This document shows positions 1 to 12,100 of a DNA stretch of 64,000 nt, in pieces. Source of the stretch: Ahaetulla prasina (lineage: Eukaryota; Chordata; Lepidosauria; Squamata; Colubridae); contig NC_080541.1 of assembly GCF_028640845.1 (NCBI RefSeq), positions 154,459,502 through 154,523,501 of the forward strand, in the 5' to 3' direction. Position 1 is the stretch's first letter. The number at the start of each line of letters is the position of its first letter. The translations under genes were made by a program, and so were the position numbers. The notes under the pieces are model-generated. The model saw only the letters and a program-made list of their open reading frames with translations. It ran no database searches and was not told the origin of the DNA.

Positions 1-43
1 TAGAGAAATTATAGTTTTGTAGCCAGAAAATGACTCTCCATAA

Positions 44-585
44 TTTTATTAATTAATTAATTAATTTATTTATTAATTAAACTTTTATACCGCCCTTCTC
101 CCGAAGGACTCAGGGCGGTGTACAGCCAAGATAAAAAGCAATAAGTATACAAAGTTAAAAATCAATTTAAAATACCTATTCAATAGTGGCCGAATTAAAA
201 CCATCAAATTGACCAACCTAAAATACCCCATATAAAATTACAGAAAATTTAAAAATTTAAAATTTAAAATTTAGAAATTTAAAAAATCTAAAAAATCAGT
301 CCAGTCCTGCTTGGATGAATAAATAAGTTTTTAATTCCCGACGAAAGGTCCGAAGGTCAGATATTTGGCGCAAACCGGGGGGAAGGTCGTTCCAGAGAGT
401 AGGAGCTCCAACAGAAGGCCCTTCCTGGGGCCGCCAGCCGGCATTGCTTGGCGGACGGCACCCTGAGAAGATCCTCTCTGTGAGAGCGTACGGGTCGATG
501 GGAGGCATAAGGTAACAGCAGGCGGTCCCGTAAGTACCCGGGCCCTAAGCCATGGAGCGCTTTAAAGGTGGTAACCAGAACCAGA
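44..585 (-). mobile_element. LINE 3' end, same family as the long LINE at 33.5-37.4 kb
   Basis: The minus strand carries the C-terminal coding end and 3' tail of a CR1/L2-group non-LTR retrotransposon. The reading frame ending at 296 keeps the block with GAPTLWNDLPPGLRQ, then LRTFRRELKTYLF, which aligns with the end of the 827-codon ORF at 33684. Beyond it lies the tail with the CCGCCC...GGGCGG stem (about 90-118) and AT-rich TTAA/TTTA repeats at 44-80. The copy is cut near 575-585, so about 0.5 kb of a roughly 3.9 kb element remains. It is a dead 5'-truncated insertion, as most LINE copies are. Confidence 0.85.
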
Positions 586-2480
586 CAAATACTAGAATAT
601 GTTAAAAATGAATTGCGATATGTTTTAATTTTGGTGTAGAACAGATGGGCAGTAATTTTTGTTCCTTCAGCCATAGCTCAGGGCAGGGCACTGCATGATA
701 TTCTTTATATTCTTTCTGCTGCACTTCCCTGTAAGTCAGCATAATGAACAAAACCAATTGGCTTTGAGTTTTTTCCAGGTTGACAAGTTGTAATCACCTG
801 TGTGGGGTTGGGAAATGGAACTGCAATTATAAAACCTTGTATAGAACTGCCTGAGAAAAACCTTGGAGTTTTTACAAAGATATTGGGTGCTGAAGGAGAA
901 AAGAAGAATAATTTCATTTTGCCTCTAAAATTTTCACATTCATATTTTGAAAGCAAAGGAAGAGACTTTGAGGGGAAAAAATGGTTTTCCGTATTAAGTA
1001 CCATTGCATTCCGCTTCCAAGGTTCACTAAATTTATTTTTTATTATATATCAGTATAATAAAAAGGTATATATGAGGGACTTTTCTCAAAAAATGCACAA
1101 GACAAAGAAATAAATAAGTCCAAAGCAAAACCCGATTTGGTTCAGATTTCATTTAAGGGGGCACATCATTAAGATTAAATTAAATAATTTAATTTACTAA
1201 TTTACTGTTTAGATAATAGGTAGTGGCATATTACAAAAACAAACCAACAAACATTTAGAGAAATCCCCATTTGTTACATTGTGTTCTGGATCCAGTACCA
1301 ACTTCTGGATGGAGTTGTTTGGTGCAGGCTACCTTGGCCCTTATTTGTATTTGTATCCATATACATACCATAATTTATAGCAAAACATGTCATAACATTA
1401 TTTTATTCTGTAATGTGTAAAACCCATCACTTCCCAAGCCTCAGTTATTCTCCTACATACCCATGGACCTGATGCATGGGTGGCACAAACTAACTGACAG
1501 ATTGACTGACTGACTGACTGAATCTTTCTCCCCTTTCCACTGTTGTGTATAACTGCTGGCATTTGCAAGGTGACACAAAATGGCATTTAGCTGGGTACTT
1601 GAAGGATCTGGAGTGTTTGATTAATATAGCCCACTTGTGTTTTAACATCTAATGCTGAAGTATAACCACTTCACTCCAATGTTTTGGGTGTCAGAGTGCA
1701 TGAAGCATCACTGCTTGGCTGTGAAAGAGTGCCAGCTGGGAATGAGTGAATTATTAGCATTGGGCATAGATCCAGCGCTTGACATTTCGCTCATTAGAAA
1801 GTCTATTGTAATTAATGTAATTGAGATCTATTGGGTGTGCCATTGATGGATATGCTTGTCTCTAGAGTACTTTGTTGTCTTCCAGGAAATTCATTGGTGA
1901 GAAAATGATGTATGCTGTGTATTAGCTGATCCTCTAGAGACAAAGACTTCTTGTTATAGTGGGCTTTGTCTCAGCAGAGGGACAGATGATAGCCTTGGAA
2001 TGCTTCTTATCTGCACTTACTATAGAAGTGGCTTTAAAAAAATAAAACCCAGAAAATACATGTTAACCCATTTAAATGAATGGCACATTTGAGCACAGTT
2101 CCCTGCACGTCCCTGAAAAATATCCAGAAGAAGTGCTGTTTTAAAGAGACATGCATTATGTTTCAGATATATGTGCCATTTGTGCTTGATGGCCCATGTT
2201 CCCTTTTTTTGCTTTTAATTCTAACCTACTTGACATAGAAGTGCAACACTGCTTCAGGCACCCTGTAGATATTGATGGATGGCAACCCCCAAAAATCCAG
2301 TCTAGCACAAATGAGATTGCGGTGATGGGAAACTCAGTCAGATGTTCGATTACAAGAATCCTCTGGAGCAAGAGCATTATGTTTTATGTAGTGTGTAGTT
2401 ACTATGCAGTTTTGGTGCCGGGGCTATTACACAGTTCCATATGAAATAATTGCACATACAGACATATATCCAACTATATT
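586..2480. other. AT-rich unique DNA, no gene seen
   Basis: Short open frames here lack any recognisable domain and fall in AT-rich sequence. A TGAC/CTGA run lies at about 1498-1520. I see no splice-site-flanked coding block and no recognisable repeat. Confidence 0.5.
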
Positions 2481-2924
2481 TTAATTGATAGAATTACAGA
2501 GTTGGAAGAAGCCATTTAAGCCACAGAATCTAACCTACAATTCAGTGGTGGAAGATCAACCCTTCGCAGTGAAAATGAAAATTTGCCCTATATAAATGAA
2601 GTGCTTTTATTTAAAGGTAGAGGTAGATAAAAAATATCTGTGAGGAATAAAATATCACGAGCAAGCCACAAAAAATGGCTTTAATAGAACTGTAGTGTAT
2701 TGCAATAATATTTGCACATAGTACATTTTTGTTATAAAACCTTGGCAACGTTGTTGCCCTGTGATTAGGGAGTGATATTAAACACACAAACCAAGCATAT
2801 ACAAATTGGTGTGCTGTAAAATTTTAAAAGAATTAATAGTGTTAGATTATATTAAAAAAGGCCACGAGAATGGCATAGATTAATAACATGGCAAGCCTTG
2901 CTCTGCACAGGGCTGCCCTTGAAA

Positions 2925-3292
2925 AGTATCCTGTAACTTCAGCTGGTACAAAATGTAGTAGCGCAGGCAATCGTGGGCACCCAAATGAAAGCACATGAAA
3001 TACCTCTGTTGTGTGCAACCTGCACTGGGTGCTTGTTTGCTTCCAGATCCAATTCAAGGTGTTGGTTATGACCTTTGAAATCCTACACAGCATGGGTCTT
3101 CATCCCATTACAACAACCTGTCCCACCAGATCAGGTAGGAAACGTATATTTGTGGACCACATCAGACAAAGCATTCCAACTGGCGGGATCCAGGAAAGAG
3201 CCTTCTCTGCTATTGCCTGTGTCCCGTGGAACATGCTCCTACAAAAGTGAGATGGGCCCCCTCTCTTCTGGCCTTCAATAAAAATGTAAAAA
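2925..3292 (+). mobile_element. Degenerate LINE C-terminal fragment
   Basis: Read on the plus strand, with frame breaks, this stretch resembles the end of the long LINE ORF: a leucine/glutamine-rich LQLVQN-like start near 2943, a region matching the F-VHFKVLVTTFKVLH block near 3045-3090, and a terminal part ending in an AATAAA-like signal near 3279. Similarity to the 33.7 kb copy is patchy, so it is either an older copy or a related CR1/L2-type family. No usable protein remains. Confidence 0.55.
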
Positions 3293-3632
3293 CATAGGTC
3301 TGCATCTTTGCTTGGGTTGCACAGATAAGCACATAGCTGTGGAGTTGGTTGGTGCCCTGAAAGCCCACTGCCTGCCTTTTGATGAATTCTTAATATCCAT
3401 TCTCAACATCCCTTGCCTCTTTTAAATTTAAAATGTTATATATATATATTTTTACACTTTTAATAATTTATTATACATTGCGTAGGGTCTCTCTGTGAGG
3501 GAGATGGATGGTTCTTAACAATGATTAATTAATTAATTAATTAATTAAAACATATTTTAATGTCTGGGGATAGCTAAATGATAGAAGTAATTTGGAATTA
3601 TATCATATTGTGGAGGGTTTTTTTTTGCCAGG
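3293..3632. other. Spacer with TTAA repeats
   Basis: Unique AT-rich sequence ending in a short (ATTA)n run at about 3524-3548. No gene is visible. Confidence 0.4.
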
Positions 3633-3640
3633 GTTAAAAC

Positions 3641-3868
3641 CAGGGGTGAAATGCTACCGGTTCGGACCGGTTTGGGCGAATCAGAAGTAAAAAATGCTAC
3701 CAGTTTGGGCGAATCGGTATTTCCGACAATCTGCTGGGCAACGATCAGCTGTGATGCATGATTTATATTAGCTAAAATCATTGGAATTGTCAAAGTGCGC
3801 ATGTGCGTGCAAAGTCTCAGTAGCAGACTCACAGAACCAACAGCAGACTTCAGAGGATTTCCCCCCTG
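3641..3868. mobile_element. hAT-type MITE with 8-bp TSD
   Basis: A 228-bp non-autonomous DNA transposon. It begins CAGGGGTGAAAT and ends ATTTCCCCCCTG, an imperfect terminal inverted repeat. Flanking 8-bp direct repeats are GTTAAAAC (3633-3640) and GTTAAAAT (3869-3876), matching at 7 of 8. The CAG...CTG ends and 8-bp duplications are typical of the hAT superfamily. It has no coding capacity and would have depended on a transposase in trans. Confidence 0.75.
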
Positions 3869-3876
3869 GTTAAAAT

Positions 3877-5400
3877 ATATTGATTCAGTTGAGGATTTAA
3901 AATATGGCAGTATTCATGGCTGGGGCTAAACCTTATTTAGAAGGCCTGGGTAAAACAGCTCTCCTATTGATACTTCCTTGACTCGCTAAATTGACGTGAC
4001 TTGCTTCCTTGACTCGCTAAATTGAGACTTCCTTGACTCTACCTTGACGTGTTCTGTTGAAGATCCAATTGAATCAGCTTGCCCAGGTGGGGAGATGCTC
4101 TAATCCAGAAGGGCCACTGCATTAGCACAGATGCCTTTTTTATCTAAAACTAAATAAGATGGTTACTCCCCTTGTACCTCAGATAGAAGTGCTGATTCAG
4201 CATTTTTTTCTTAAAGAAAAGCATTGACTTGAAGTCCCGTTTCAAGCCAGTCAGGACCAAACTATATGGTGCGTGTTGGCTTAATTGGTCTTTTAAAGAC
4301 AGGATGCAGAGAATTAGAAAATATGGGGCCTTCTGGTTAAAAACCTGTATTAGTTTTGGAGAGGCACTAAAGCAATGCCCCCCCCTAAAAATGTCTTCCT
4401 ATCCCCATTAATTTCAAGGAGTGGTCAATTTCCTTCTTTTTTTTTTAAACTTTTGGGACATCTGTTCATTTTTATATCGCTTAGCCTATGCACCAAACAA
4501 AATGCCACCTTGTGATTCTTGGGTGTCTATTATTAAGTTCTTAACAATCATATATCATCACATTCTGTGAAACCAGCTCTCAAACTCTGATTCTTCGCTA
4601 GTTTCACATGAGTTGCAAGTATGATCAGCTATAATTTTTGTAGGTGAGTAGGCATGCCTTCATGTCAAGGTTGATTCATAGCCCCTAACTGGACTAGTTG
4701 CTGCAGTTTTCTTGACAAGATTTCTCAAGAAATCAGGCTATTTGTAGGACTGTCTTTCCCTGAGGGTACCTGCCTGTCTCACTATATCAGATAGCATAGG
4801 TGTGGTCCTCATCTCTTACCTGAAATAGTGCCCTCTAGTGGCACCTTGAAAGATTACTTTTTTCATGGCTGTCCCTATCTTATGAAATATCCTCTAAGCG
4901 CATATTTTTTTTAAAAAAATGGCTCCCACGGAGGCCATTCAGTTCAACTTTCTTTTCTTCTAAAAGGAATACCATGAGCTACAAAACAGCTTTTCTTTCA
5001 TTATTCACACTCATTCAGAAAGTCACTTTGGCTCTTTTTTTAAGAATGGATGGCTCATAAAAAGGGAGGTAAAAAATGAAAAAGCCCGAACTGCTTTACT
5101 TTAGGAAAGAGTTATTGTCCGAATGGTCAAGGTTGCCACAAAATGATAAAAAGCTGAGCAATAAAATATATTTTTTTAAAATGGGAAAGTAATAATTCAT
5201 CTCAAAAGGCAACAGTAGAGGAAAGATGCTATTTTTAAAAAAAATATAATTGTTAAGGATATTACCTAATCACCAGTCTTTTACCTATCTGCAAGTAAGG
5301 AAAATCCCTTTTAACCCCTAGAGAAGCTTCAGTAAACGGGAAGATTACTAAGAAAGTTCATACTTGGTCTTTAAATAGGAGCAGACATGGGGAATCTCAG
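3877..5400. other. Unique DNA, no gene seen
   Basis: AT-rich sequence containing a local imperfect duplication of a CTTCCTTGACTCGCTAAATTG-like unit between about 3976 and 4050. No domain-bearing frame is present. Confidence 0.45.
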
Positions 5401-5404
5401 GTCT

Positions 5405-5575
5405 GTAAAGTTGGATCCTTGGTGTTCTCCTACCTTGGTAGTTTTCGTGCGGGTGTTTCATTCTCAAACTAAGTAACATCATCACTGCACTGAGGAAGTT
5501 ACTTAGTTTGGTGATGAAAAGTCTGCAAGAAAACCTCCAATGCTCAGAGAGCATCAAGGATCCCTCAGTTTAACC
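5405..5575. repeat. Dispersed repeat, family E, copy 1
   Basis: It shares blocks with 26045-26325: GGTGTTCTC near the left end, GTTTCATT, AAACTA-GTAA-ATCATCA, a central inverted copy, then GCAAGAAAAC, CTCAGAGAGCA and a terminal AAGGATCCC. The left half is roughly the inverse of the right half, so this looks like a short inverted-repeat element with no protein. I cannot name the family. Confidence 0.6.
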
Positions 5576-7742
5576 CTGAGTTACAGTCTCTTTTATCAGT
5601 CTTTAAAGTCTGTAGTAAAATCCCTCCCTTCCTTCCCTCATCTTCCCACTAATGTCTTTTTTCCCCCTCTAATTTTGCCTGAATGGGCTTTGACTTGCAC
5701 TGTAGTAGAAGAAGCAAGGTGTAAATGAAGGAGTTAATTTATCCTTCGACAAAAATACAGCAGCAGCACAGCAGTTGCTAACTTCTATAATATACATTCT
5801 GAAAAAAAAAATATTCTGAATGTACGAGTATCTATTTATCCATACATAGAAACACTGTATTGGTGAAGATATCTTGTTACTTCAGAAGTCATATCCTCCT
5901 TGAGTGGTGAGACTTCTTTCATCGTTTGTTACTTTCTTTATATTAAATGTAATTGTGCACTATTTGCTACATGTTTTATTCTTTACATTGTTGGTTTCTG
6001 GCTGTTTCTGAAGATTATTTATTGGTACTATTTTTATCCAAGTGTTATATTTACGTGTGTTCAAGGACAGACCAATGAATTTCAATCTGCAATAGTTACA
6101 TGATGACACTGAAAGAGAAAGTAATATAAGATTGACTCTTTGATATTTCTTGAAGGGAAAAAAAAACTTTCTGGACTGTTTTGTGATTTTTATTGCCTGA
6201 AATTCCCATTATTTCCTCTTTGTTATGTATCTTCCTAACAGAATAAGGTTTCTCACCACCATTACCAGAATAATGACATATTGTTATGCTTAGCAAAGCT
6301 GTGGAATAATTTAGCTTCATAAATAAGACTGTTCTTTAAGAATTACATTGAGCTTTCAAATTCATATCCGTGCTGATAGATTGCCAATGAAAGCTTGGCA
6401 TTCAAATATGTAACGGAGTATTAATTTGTTATTTTAGTTTTTTGTCCCACTTAATAATGAGGAAAATAATATTGATTTTGGATACAGTCATGAAAGAATG
6501 ATGATTAAAAAATTATAGAAATGTTTGTTCCCAGAAAGGCCTTCATAATACTTATGAATTTTGAACCTTTGAGTTTTTATCACTCACAAATAATTACTGT
6601 ATACTGTGAGACAGCAGTAAATTAGGAAATTGGCCTCATGCCCAGTGGCGCACCAAGATCAAACCTCCATTTGCTTGTAAAATAGAACTCAGGGTTTTAC
6701 ACAATTTATGATGGCAGGAGACTTACAATTATTTTTTTCTTTTGCCCTTCGCTTTTCACTTCATTGGTTTTAAGACTAGCTTGGTTGGGGAAGCTATTTA
6801 TAATGTTAACAGTTAATGCACTAACATGCCCAGTAGGGCCTAGTCAAAGAATGACCTGAAATGGGTAGGGTATTAATGTAGCACTTCTCTGAGTACTTAT
6901 GCATCAGATATGTTTTTTGAAGTTCTCAGAATATATTGCTGCAGTACTTTGAATATAAAAAGTAGTCTTTTTTTTTTTAGTTTATGGTTTAGCTGCACTG
7001 TCCAGTCACCCCATCACTGGATCTGGCCAGCAACCATTTTTGGAGAGCACAAAGGGATAATGTTTTCCTTTGTTATTCCTCCACTCACCTTAAAAGTGAT
7101 CTTTAGATGCAATTTTCTGCTTCATTCACAAAGCAGATTTTTCCATGTTATGGGCCCCCAAGTGCACTTGTACATTTCAAGTTCCATACTTCAGTTGTTG
7201 CAGGGCTGGCTGCCTTTTAGAGACTTCTGCATCCTCTGAACTGAGTAGTGCTATGCACAATGATTTTAGCATTGCTTTATAAATAGATTTCTGGATCAAA
7301 GCCACTTAGGACCTTATTTTGATTACTGTTTTTCTTTCTCTCAGCCACCTACTGTTCCATGTGTGTATGGGATTCTTCTTCTTCTTCTTTTTTTAATAAA
7401 TCCACTGTGTCATTGTTTTTCTCTGTGTTTTTGTTTTTGAAGTAGCAGTGTCTCATCTCCAGCTCCCAAATAATCCATAGGTTATTTGCAAACTGAAAAA
7501 GGTAAAGAATTTCTTTCTTGTAAAAGGAAGAAGACTTGGCTTCTTAATGTTGAGCTGAATGGTTTTATATTACATGTGGCACATCGATTCCTGTTTTAAA
7601 AATTGCATTTTGGAGGGAGGAGAAACCTGTCATACTATGTGAATACTATGTAAAGAACTAATTACCACAGGTTTTTTTTTAAGTGTCCTCTCCTTTATAA
7701 ATAAAAGTATATGGAGCAATGTCAATGTAATGCAGGGGTTTT
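5576..7742. other. AT-rich unique DNA, no gene seen
   Basis: Open frames up to about 109 codons (for example at 6910-7239) have no recognisable motif and sit in AT-rich sequence. No repeat family was recognised. Confidence 0.45.
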
Positions 7743-7957
7743 GTTTTTTAGATTTTTAAAATCCCACCCTTTATATTATTTTTAGAAATAACTCAAGGGG
7801 GCCAACGTAACTAATATTCATTCCTCCTATATTTTTTCACCAACAACCTTGAGTTGGGCTAAGACAGGATTTTTTATGCCTAAAATAAAACTAGAACTCA
7901 CGGTCTTCTGGTTTCTACCCCAGGTGCCTGAACTACTACATTCAATTGGCTCTCAGA
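7743..7957 (-). mobile_element. tRNA-headed SINE, reverse orientation
   Basis: The reverse complement of 7840-7957 matches the head of the SINE at 11279: GAGAGCCA at the start, an A-box-like block, then GTGAGTTCTAGT as B box (plus-strand ACTAGAACTCAC near 7889). The tail to 7743 differs from that of the 11279 copy, so head and tail were combined differently. It is diverged, with an extended AT-rich tail, and could never have encoded a protein. Confidence 0.65.
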
Positions 7958-8376
7958 GTTTAATGTTAATTCCAATGGATACAAGCACAGCTTACATTTT
8001 CAGTTTCCCCCCCCCATTCATTATATTAAAAAGAGAACATATGCGCGTATGTTCCTCACCATTTAAAAGAAAGGGGGATCCCCCATAATGGTAGGCTGTA
8101 TAATGTAAAATCATCACCTTGAAATTATACTAGAAATAGCTACGCCAAATCTAAGCTTTGTATTCTTATTATGACAAGAGTAGACATCATACTAAACACT
8201 TAACTTGCAATTCCAATAACTTGTCACCCTCCTTCAGTTGCAGCTGCCACTAACCACCAAGGAGAAGCTTCCAGTAACTTCAATGGGGCTTCTAGGGTTA
8301 AAAGCAATTTTCGTTACAGCTAAATTTGGAAAAGAAAGTGATGAAGTATCTCTCCCATATGCTGTATGTCTGTGAA
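7958..8376. other. Unique DNA between SINE and solo LTR
   Basis: No gene or recognised repeat. A short CCCCCCCC tract lies near 8007-8016. Confidence 0.4.
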
Positions 8377-8381
8377 GATCT

Positions 8382-8971
8382 TGTTGTGACCCGGGCCCAA
8401 GTAGGTAGTTGTAGACACAATCAAAAACAAACAGACTTTATTAGAACAGCTTAGAATTAACTCATTCTCAGCATTGTCCAAACTAAATCAAAGCAAATTC
8501 TTCATAACACAATTCTTCAGTCTTATCTTGGTCTAATTAGGCAAACTGCCAAAGGCTTTTCTTGGCAAAAGTTCAAAAGTAGAAGACGTTGACAAGAAAT
8601 AAATGCAGCAAGACAAGGAGCAATTCTATCAACGTTGTTTTCTGGCAAAGAGCCCAAATGCCGTTGCTGGTCTTTTAAGCCTTATAGGAGGGGCCAGTCA
8701 TCTCTTGGCCCTACTCCTGAATTGTCCTCTTTGCTTTTGCTGCTCTTGCCTTTTGGCAGCTCTTCTCATGTGTGCATTAGGAACAGGCTCCTCCTGTTCC
8801 TCTGCCTCACTACTGTCAGCCTCTGGAGGCTCCAGAGTCCACACCTCTGCCTCTGATGCAGAGCCCTCATCTGGGTCTTCCCCAGCCTCCAGGACTGGCT
8901 CATGTTCTTCCTCAGCCTCCTTGCTGTCCGACTCCGTTGCTAGCTCCACAGGCTGCTGGCAGACCACAACA
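8382..8971 (-). mobile_element. Solo LTR of a Ty3/gypsy-like element (LTR family 1)
   Basis: A 590-bp LTR, read on the minus strand from TGTTGTGG (revcomp of 8964-8971) to ...GGTCACAACA (8382). It is flanked by a 4-bp duplication ATCT (8378-8381 and 8972-8975). On the minus strand there is a TATAAGG box at 8682-8688 and an AATAAA signal at 8437-8442. The reading frame entering from the LTR start encodes an acidic Glu/Ser-rich tract and then a basic RRAAKRQEQQ-like end. The LTR at 18560-19414 is a second copy. No internal region remains, so recombination between two LTRs has removed it. Confidence 0.85.
8698..8971 (-). pseudogene. LTR-encoded acidic/basic C-terminal tail of a pol frame
   Basis: Within the solo LTR an open frame on the minus strand starts at the LTR edge and ends at 8698. 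It encodes about 90 residues: an acidic stretch with repeated Glu-Ala/Ser-Glu (ESDSKEAEEEHEPVLEAGED), a second acidic block (SSEAEEQEEPVP), and a basic end (MRRAAKRQEQQKQRGQFRSRAK). In the sushi element at 12.1-17.5 kb the pol frame likewise runs out of the integrase chromodomain into the 3' LTR and ends in an acidic-then-basic tail. By analogy, this is the terminal part of a lost polyprotein. Its role is unknown. Confidence 0.55.
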
Positions 8972-8976
8972 ATCTG

Positions 8977-9585
8977 AGCATGTGAACGTACATGAAGAGG
9001 TTGACCAAGCCATTGGGCAACACAGATCACAAGCTGTACTTAATTTAATATCATATTAATCTTATTTTTATATCAGCAAAGAGTGCACTTCTTCTTTCCT
9101 TTTCCATCCATAGAGATCATCAGCAGAAACAAGATAACGTACACGCATCAGTACAATACCTTTTGTAGGGTGAATCTACTGATGCATCCTTCTGGATTCA
9201 GTAAAGTGAAACAGGTCACCTATTGCTTAGAAATGGAAATAATAATCAATATTTTTAGATATATAGTTGCAAATTTGGTGTATCCTATATTCACCATAGT
9301 GAAAAAATGATTTTATAGTGCAACTTCCTGAAGTGAATATTGGAAGAAAGTTAGTTTACAGGTTTGAAGTCTGGTTGAGAAAATTCTTCAATGGAAAACT
9401 AAAACTAAAACTAATGAAGTACCCCATGTATAGGCCCTTAGATAATAACTATTTACAGTTGTTTAACACGGGAATACCATTAATTCCTGAACTGAGTGGG
9501 TATGTCAGAAATTACCATGATCATCACTATAAGACTGTGGTGCTTGATTTGGGTGGGTGATGAATCACCCGGCCAAAACACTAGA
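8977..9585. other. Unique DNA, no gene seen
   Basis: Frames of 75-80 codons at 9083 and 9318 have no recognisable motif. No repeat was identified. Confidence 0.4.
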
Positions 9586-9952
9586 TAGTCCTCAACCTAA
9601 AACCACAATTGAGTCCAAAATTTCTGTTCTAAGTTAAATGAATTTTGCAACTATTTTTTGCCATAGTTTTTAAGTGAATCATTACAGTTAAGTTAGTGAC
9701 ATGGTTGTTAAAAAAAAACAACTAGCTTCCCCATTGACTTTGCTTGTCAGAAAGTAGCAAAAGCTGGCCATATGATCCCAGGACAGTACAACCATCATAA
9801 ATATAAACCAGCTGCCAAGCATCTGAATTCTGATCATGTGACCAGAGGGATGCTGTAACGGTCATAAGTGTGAAAAATGGTCATAAGTCACTTTTTTCAG
9901 TGCCATTGTAACTTTGAAATGTCACTAAATGAACTGTTGTAAGTCGAGGGCT
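9586..9952 (-). mobile_element. Inverted-repeat DNA element, family A, copy 1
   Basis: A copy of the family also present at 31755-33346, in the opposite orientation. Ends are imperfect inverted repeats: AGTCCTCAACCTA at the left and GTAAGTCGAGGGCT at the right. Internal landmarks are the runs matching CTTAACAACTG and the pair GATCATGTGACC / AACGGTCATAAGT. It carries no coding frame and is a non-autonomous DNA transposon by structure. I cannot assign the superfamily. Confidence 0.7.
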
Positions 9953-10930
9953 CTCTATATTTTATTTTATTTATTTATTTATTTATTACATTTATGAACT
10001 GCTGATCTCCCTCATTTTCAGGGAGGGACTGAAGCAATTGAGTGATTTGGAGGCAGCTACAGTATTTGCAAAATGTCGTCTAAGCAAATGAGATTCTCTG
10101 AAGAAGCAAAGGGTATTAAAAAAGACTATATTATAGTCTAAGACATGAAAAAGATGAAGACACATATATTCCAAAGATAAATTTCAAATCCATTTGCCAG
10201 AAAAAATTATGGCTCACAAATACATCTCCGGATGCTGTGGACATTAAGAAGATTTAAAACTATTCTTTGGGGAAGATGACATAAGATCATTTGGAAGACG
10301 TCTGGAAAGAAGTGACCCTTCCTAATTCAGTTTTCCTGAACAGCAAGATTAAATATATACTGCCAATTATATTACCAGGTAATCCAACAGCCACTGAAAG
10401 TGCATAAGGAGTATCAAGTAGAGAGCAAACTAAGCAGCCATTCTAAACAGTCTACCCATTATCACAGATGTGTCTCTGCAGTTGCAAGATCCATTAAAAA
10501 AGTATACAATCTCTAGTGATGACAAAGTTTTGAAATCAACTAAACCTCAAACGTTGAGTTCTCGATGTCTGAGTGTAATAACAGACATTTGGACTTAAAC
10601 CCAGATTGAAAAACTTTGTGATGAATTCTGAAAAATCTGTTTCTTGTGAGGTGGTGATAGATTAATGTAATTATATAGATACATGTTCCTGTCCAAATTC
10701 AGTGCCATGACCAACCTGCACAAAGTAATCAACAATCAATTAGACACTATAAGAATGGTGTGTACAAGATGTGATTTGATTGTGCAGGCTTGGCTCTTAA
10801 ATGCATGCCACATTTAAAAAAATAATAAAGGTAGTAGATTTTCCAAATAATGGTGTCAGCATGAAGCACTATTTCCTTCTTTCCTAGTATTAGATTCTAT
10901 AGGAGTATCTCTGAAATTAAATTTAGACCC
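9953..10930. other. AT-rich DNA with TTTA repeats
   Basis: A (TTTA)n run at about 9960-9986 is followed by sequence that may be more of the decayed L1-like element described at 10931, but I cannot align it confidently. No gene is seen. Confidence 0.35.
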
Positions 10931-11215
10931 CAAGAGCTTGAACGTGTGCAGTTATACACCAGATTAGCAGCTAGAATTTGCAGGAAGTCAGGCATTTCGA
11001 AACCAATTTAATTACCTCAGGGAGTTAAACAGGATTGCCACCTTTCTCTTGGTCTTATTGCTATGGCTACTGAACATTACACAGAAGATTCAAGTAGAAG
11101 GTACTGTTTCATGTGCAGGGAAAAACAACTTGAGTTATTGCAAGCATTGATTAAACTCTAGGCTGATGATATTCTATTATACATTTGTAGGCACAGTACA
11201 ATACTTGGGAAGAAA
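10931..11215 (+). pseudogene. L1-like LINE reverse-transcriptase fossil
   Basis: With stops and frame breaks, the plus strand reads a motif-B-like LPQGVKQDCHLS (near 11020-11055) and, about 40 codons later, a motif-C-like ADDILLYI (near 11163-11190). The order and the spacing between the two blocks fit an L1-type non-LTR reverse transcriptase. At least one in-frame stop separates the blocks. It is ancient and inactive. Confidence 0.5.
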
Positions 11216-11278
11216 GTATTGAAGAAAGGTCAAATATTCATATTTTTGTGGTGGAGAAGTTCTAAGTTTATTAAAATG

Positions 11279-11478
11279 AGAGCCAGTTTGGTGTATGGTA
11301 TCAGGCTAGAAACTGGGAGACTGTGAGTTCTAGTCTCATCTTGGGCCAACTGGGTGACCTTGGGTTAGTCGTTGTCTATCATCCTAGAAAGGAGACAATG
11401 GCAAGCCTCTTCTGAAAAATCTTGCCAAGAAAACTACAGGGACTCGTCCAGACAATCTCCAAGAATCAGGTACAATTG
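11279..11478 (+). mobile_element. tRNA-headed SINE with BovB-like tail
   Basis: It starts GAGAGCCAGTTTGGTGTA, with a tRNA-like A box, and has a B-box-like GTGAGTTCTAGTC at about 11324-11336. A CTGGGTGACCTTGGG block follows, then a tail with CTTGCCAAGAAAACTACAGGGAC. RNA polymerase III boxes in the head and a LINE-like tail define a retroposed SINE. The tail type resembles that of SINEs moved by BovB/RTE elements, from knowledge of squamate SINEs. Confidence 0.7.
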
Positions 11479-11701
11479 AGCGGAACCCTCCTCCCTTATA
11501 AAATACAATTTTCAGAATTCCTCATTATCACCATGCTATATCCAGGTCTGATAATAATTTTATTGCCCGCTTACTGTGATTCACCAGATTTTTTATGGTC
11601 AAAGAATACACTTCTTTTTTTCCAGTTTTGTTTGTCTGAGGTCATAGAGGATGACAATGATACAAAATTACACCAAAAGAAGAAATGACATTGAGATTTT
11701 C

Positions 11702-11828
11702 AGCTCCTTCCTTCCTTCCTTCCTTCCTTCCTTCCTTCCTTCCTTCCTTCCTTCCTTCCTTCCTTCCTCCCTCCCTCCCTCCCTCCCTCCCTCCCTCCCT
11801 CCCTCCCTCCCTCCCTCCCTCCCTCCCT
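11702..11828. repeat. Compound (TTCC)n / (TCCC)n microsatellite
   Basis: About 65 bases of TTCC units switch cleanly at about 11767 to about 60 bases of CTCC/TCCC units. The polyproline/serine frame across it is an artefact of the repeat. Confidence 0.95.
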
Positions 11829-12095
11829 TAAGAAACTTTATGTTTCAACTTTGTGTTTCAACTTGAATTAGATTAAATTAAATGTTCAGACTAAGGTGAT
11901 ACCTTGATACCGAAGAAAGACACTTTTGTAGTGTCCTAATATTTTTCATAGTTGTGCTGGAACAAGGAGACAGAGGAGGAGGTGGAAAAGAGATGTTATA
12001 TCCTGAAAGGCATGCATACCTCTATAGTGTGTTCACGGTGAATACGTTTAGGATTGCAGTTCTGGATCTGGATCACCAATGATGGAAAAAAGAAT
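11829..12095. other. 5' flank of the sushi element
   Basis: Unique DNA up to the target-site duplication. No gene is seen. Confidence 0.4.
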
Positions 12096-12100
12096 GGTTG

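Noticed and set aside
6910..7239. 109-codon frame as a possible small gene
   Set aside because: Hydrophobic, AT-rich, no motif or start context beyond chance for this length of AT-rich DNA.
8603..9059. Ser/Cys-rich plus-strand frames over the solo LTR at 8382-8971
   Set aside because: They are the complement of the LTR-encoded acidic tail; no signal or domain supports the plus strand.
11651..11866. Pro/Ser/Leu-rich 71-codon frame
   Set aside because: A translation of the TTCC/TCCC microsatellite only.
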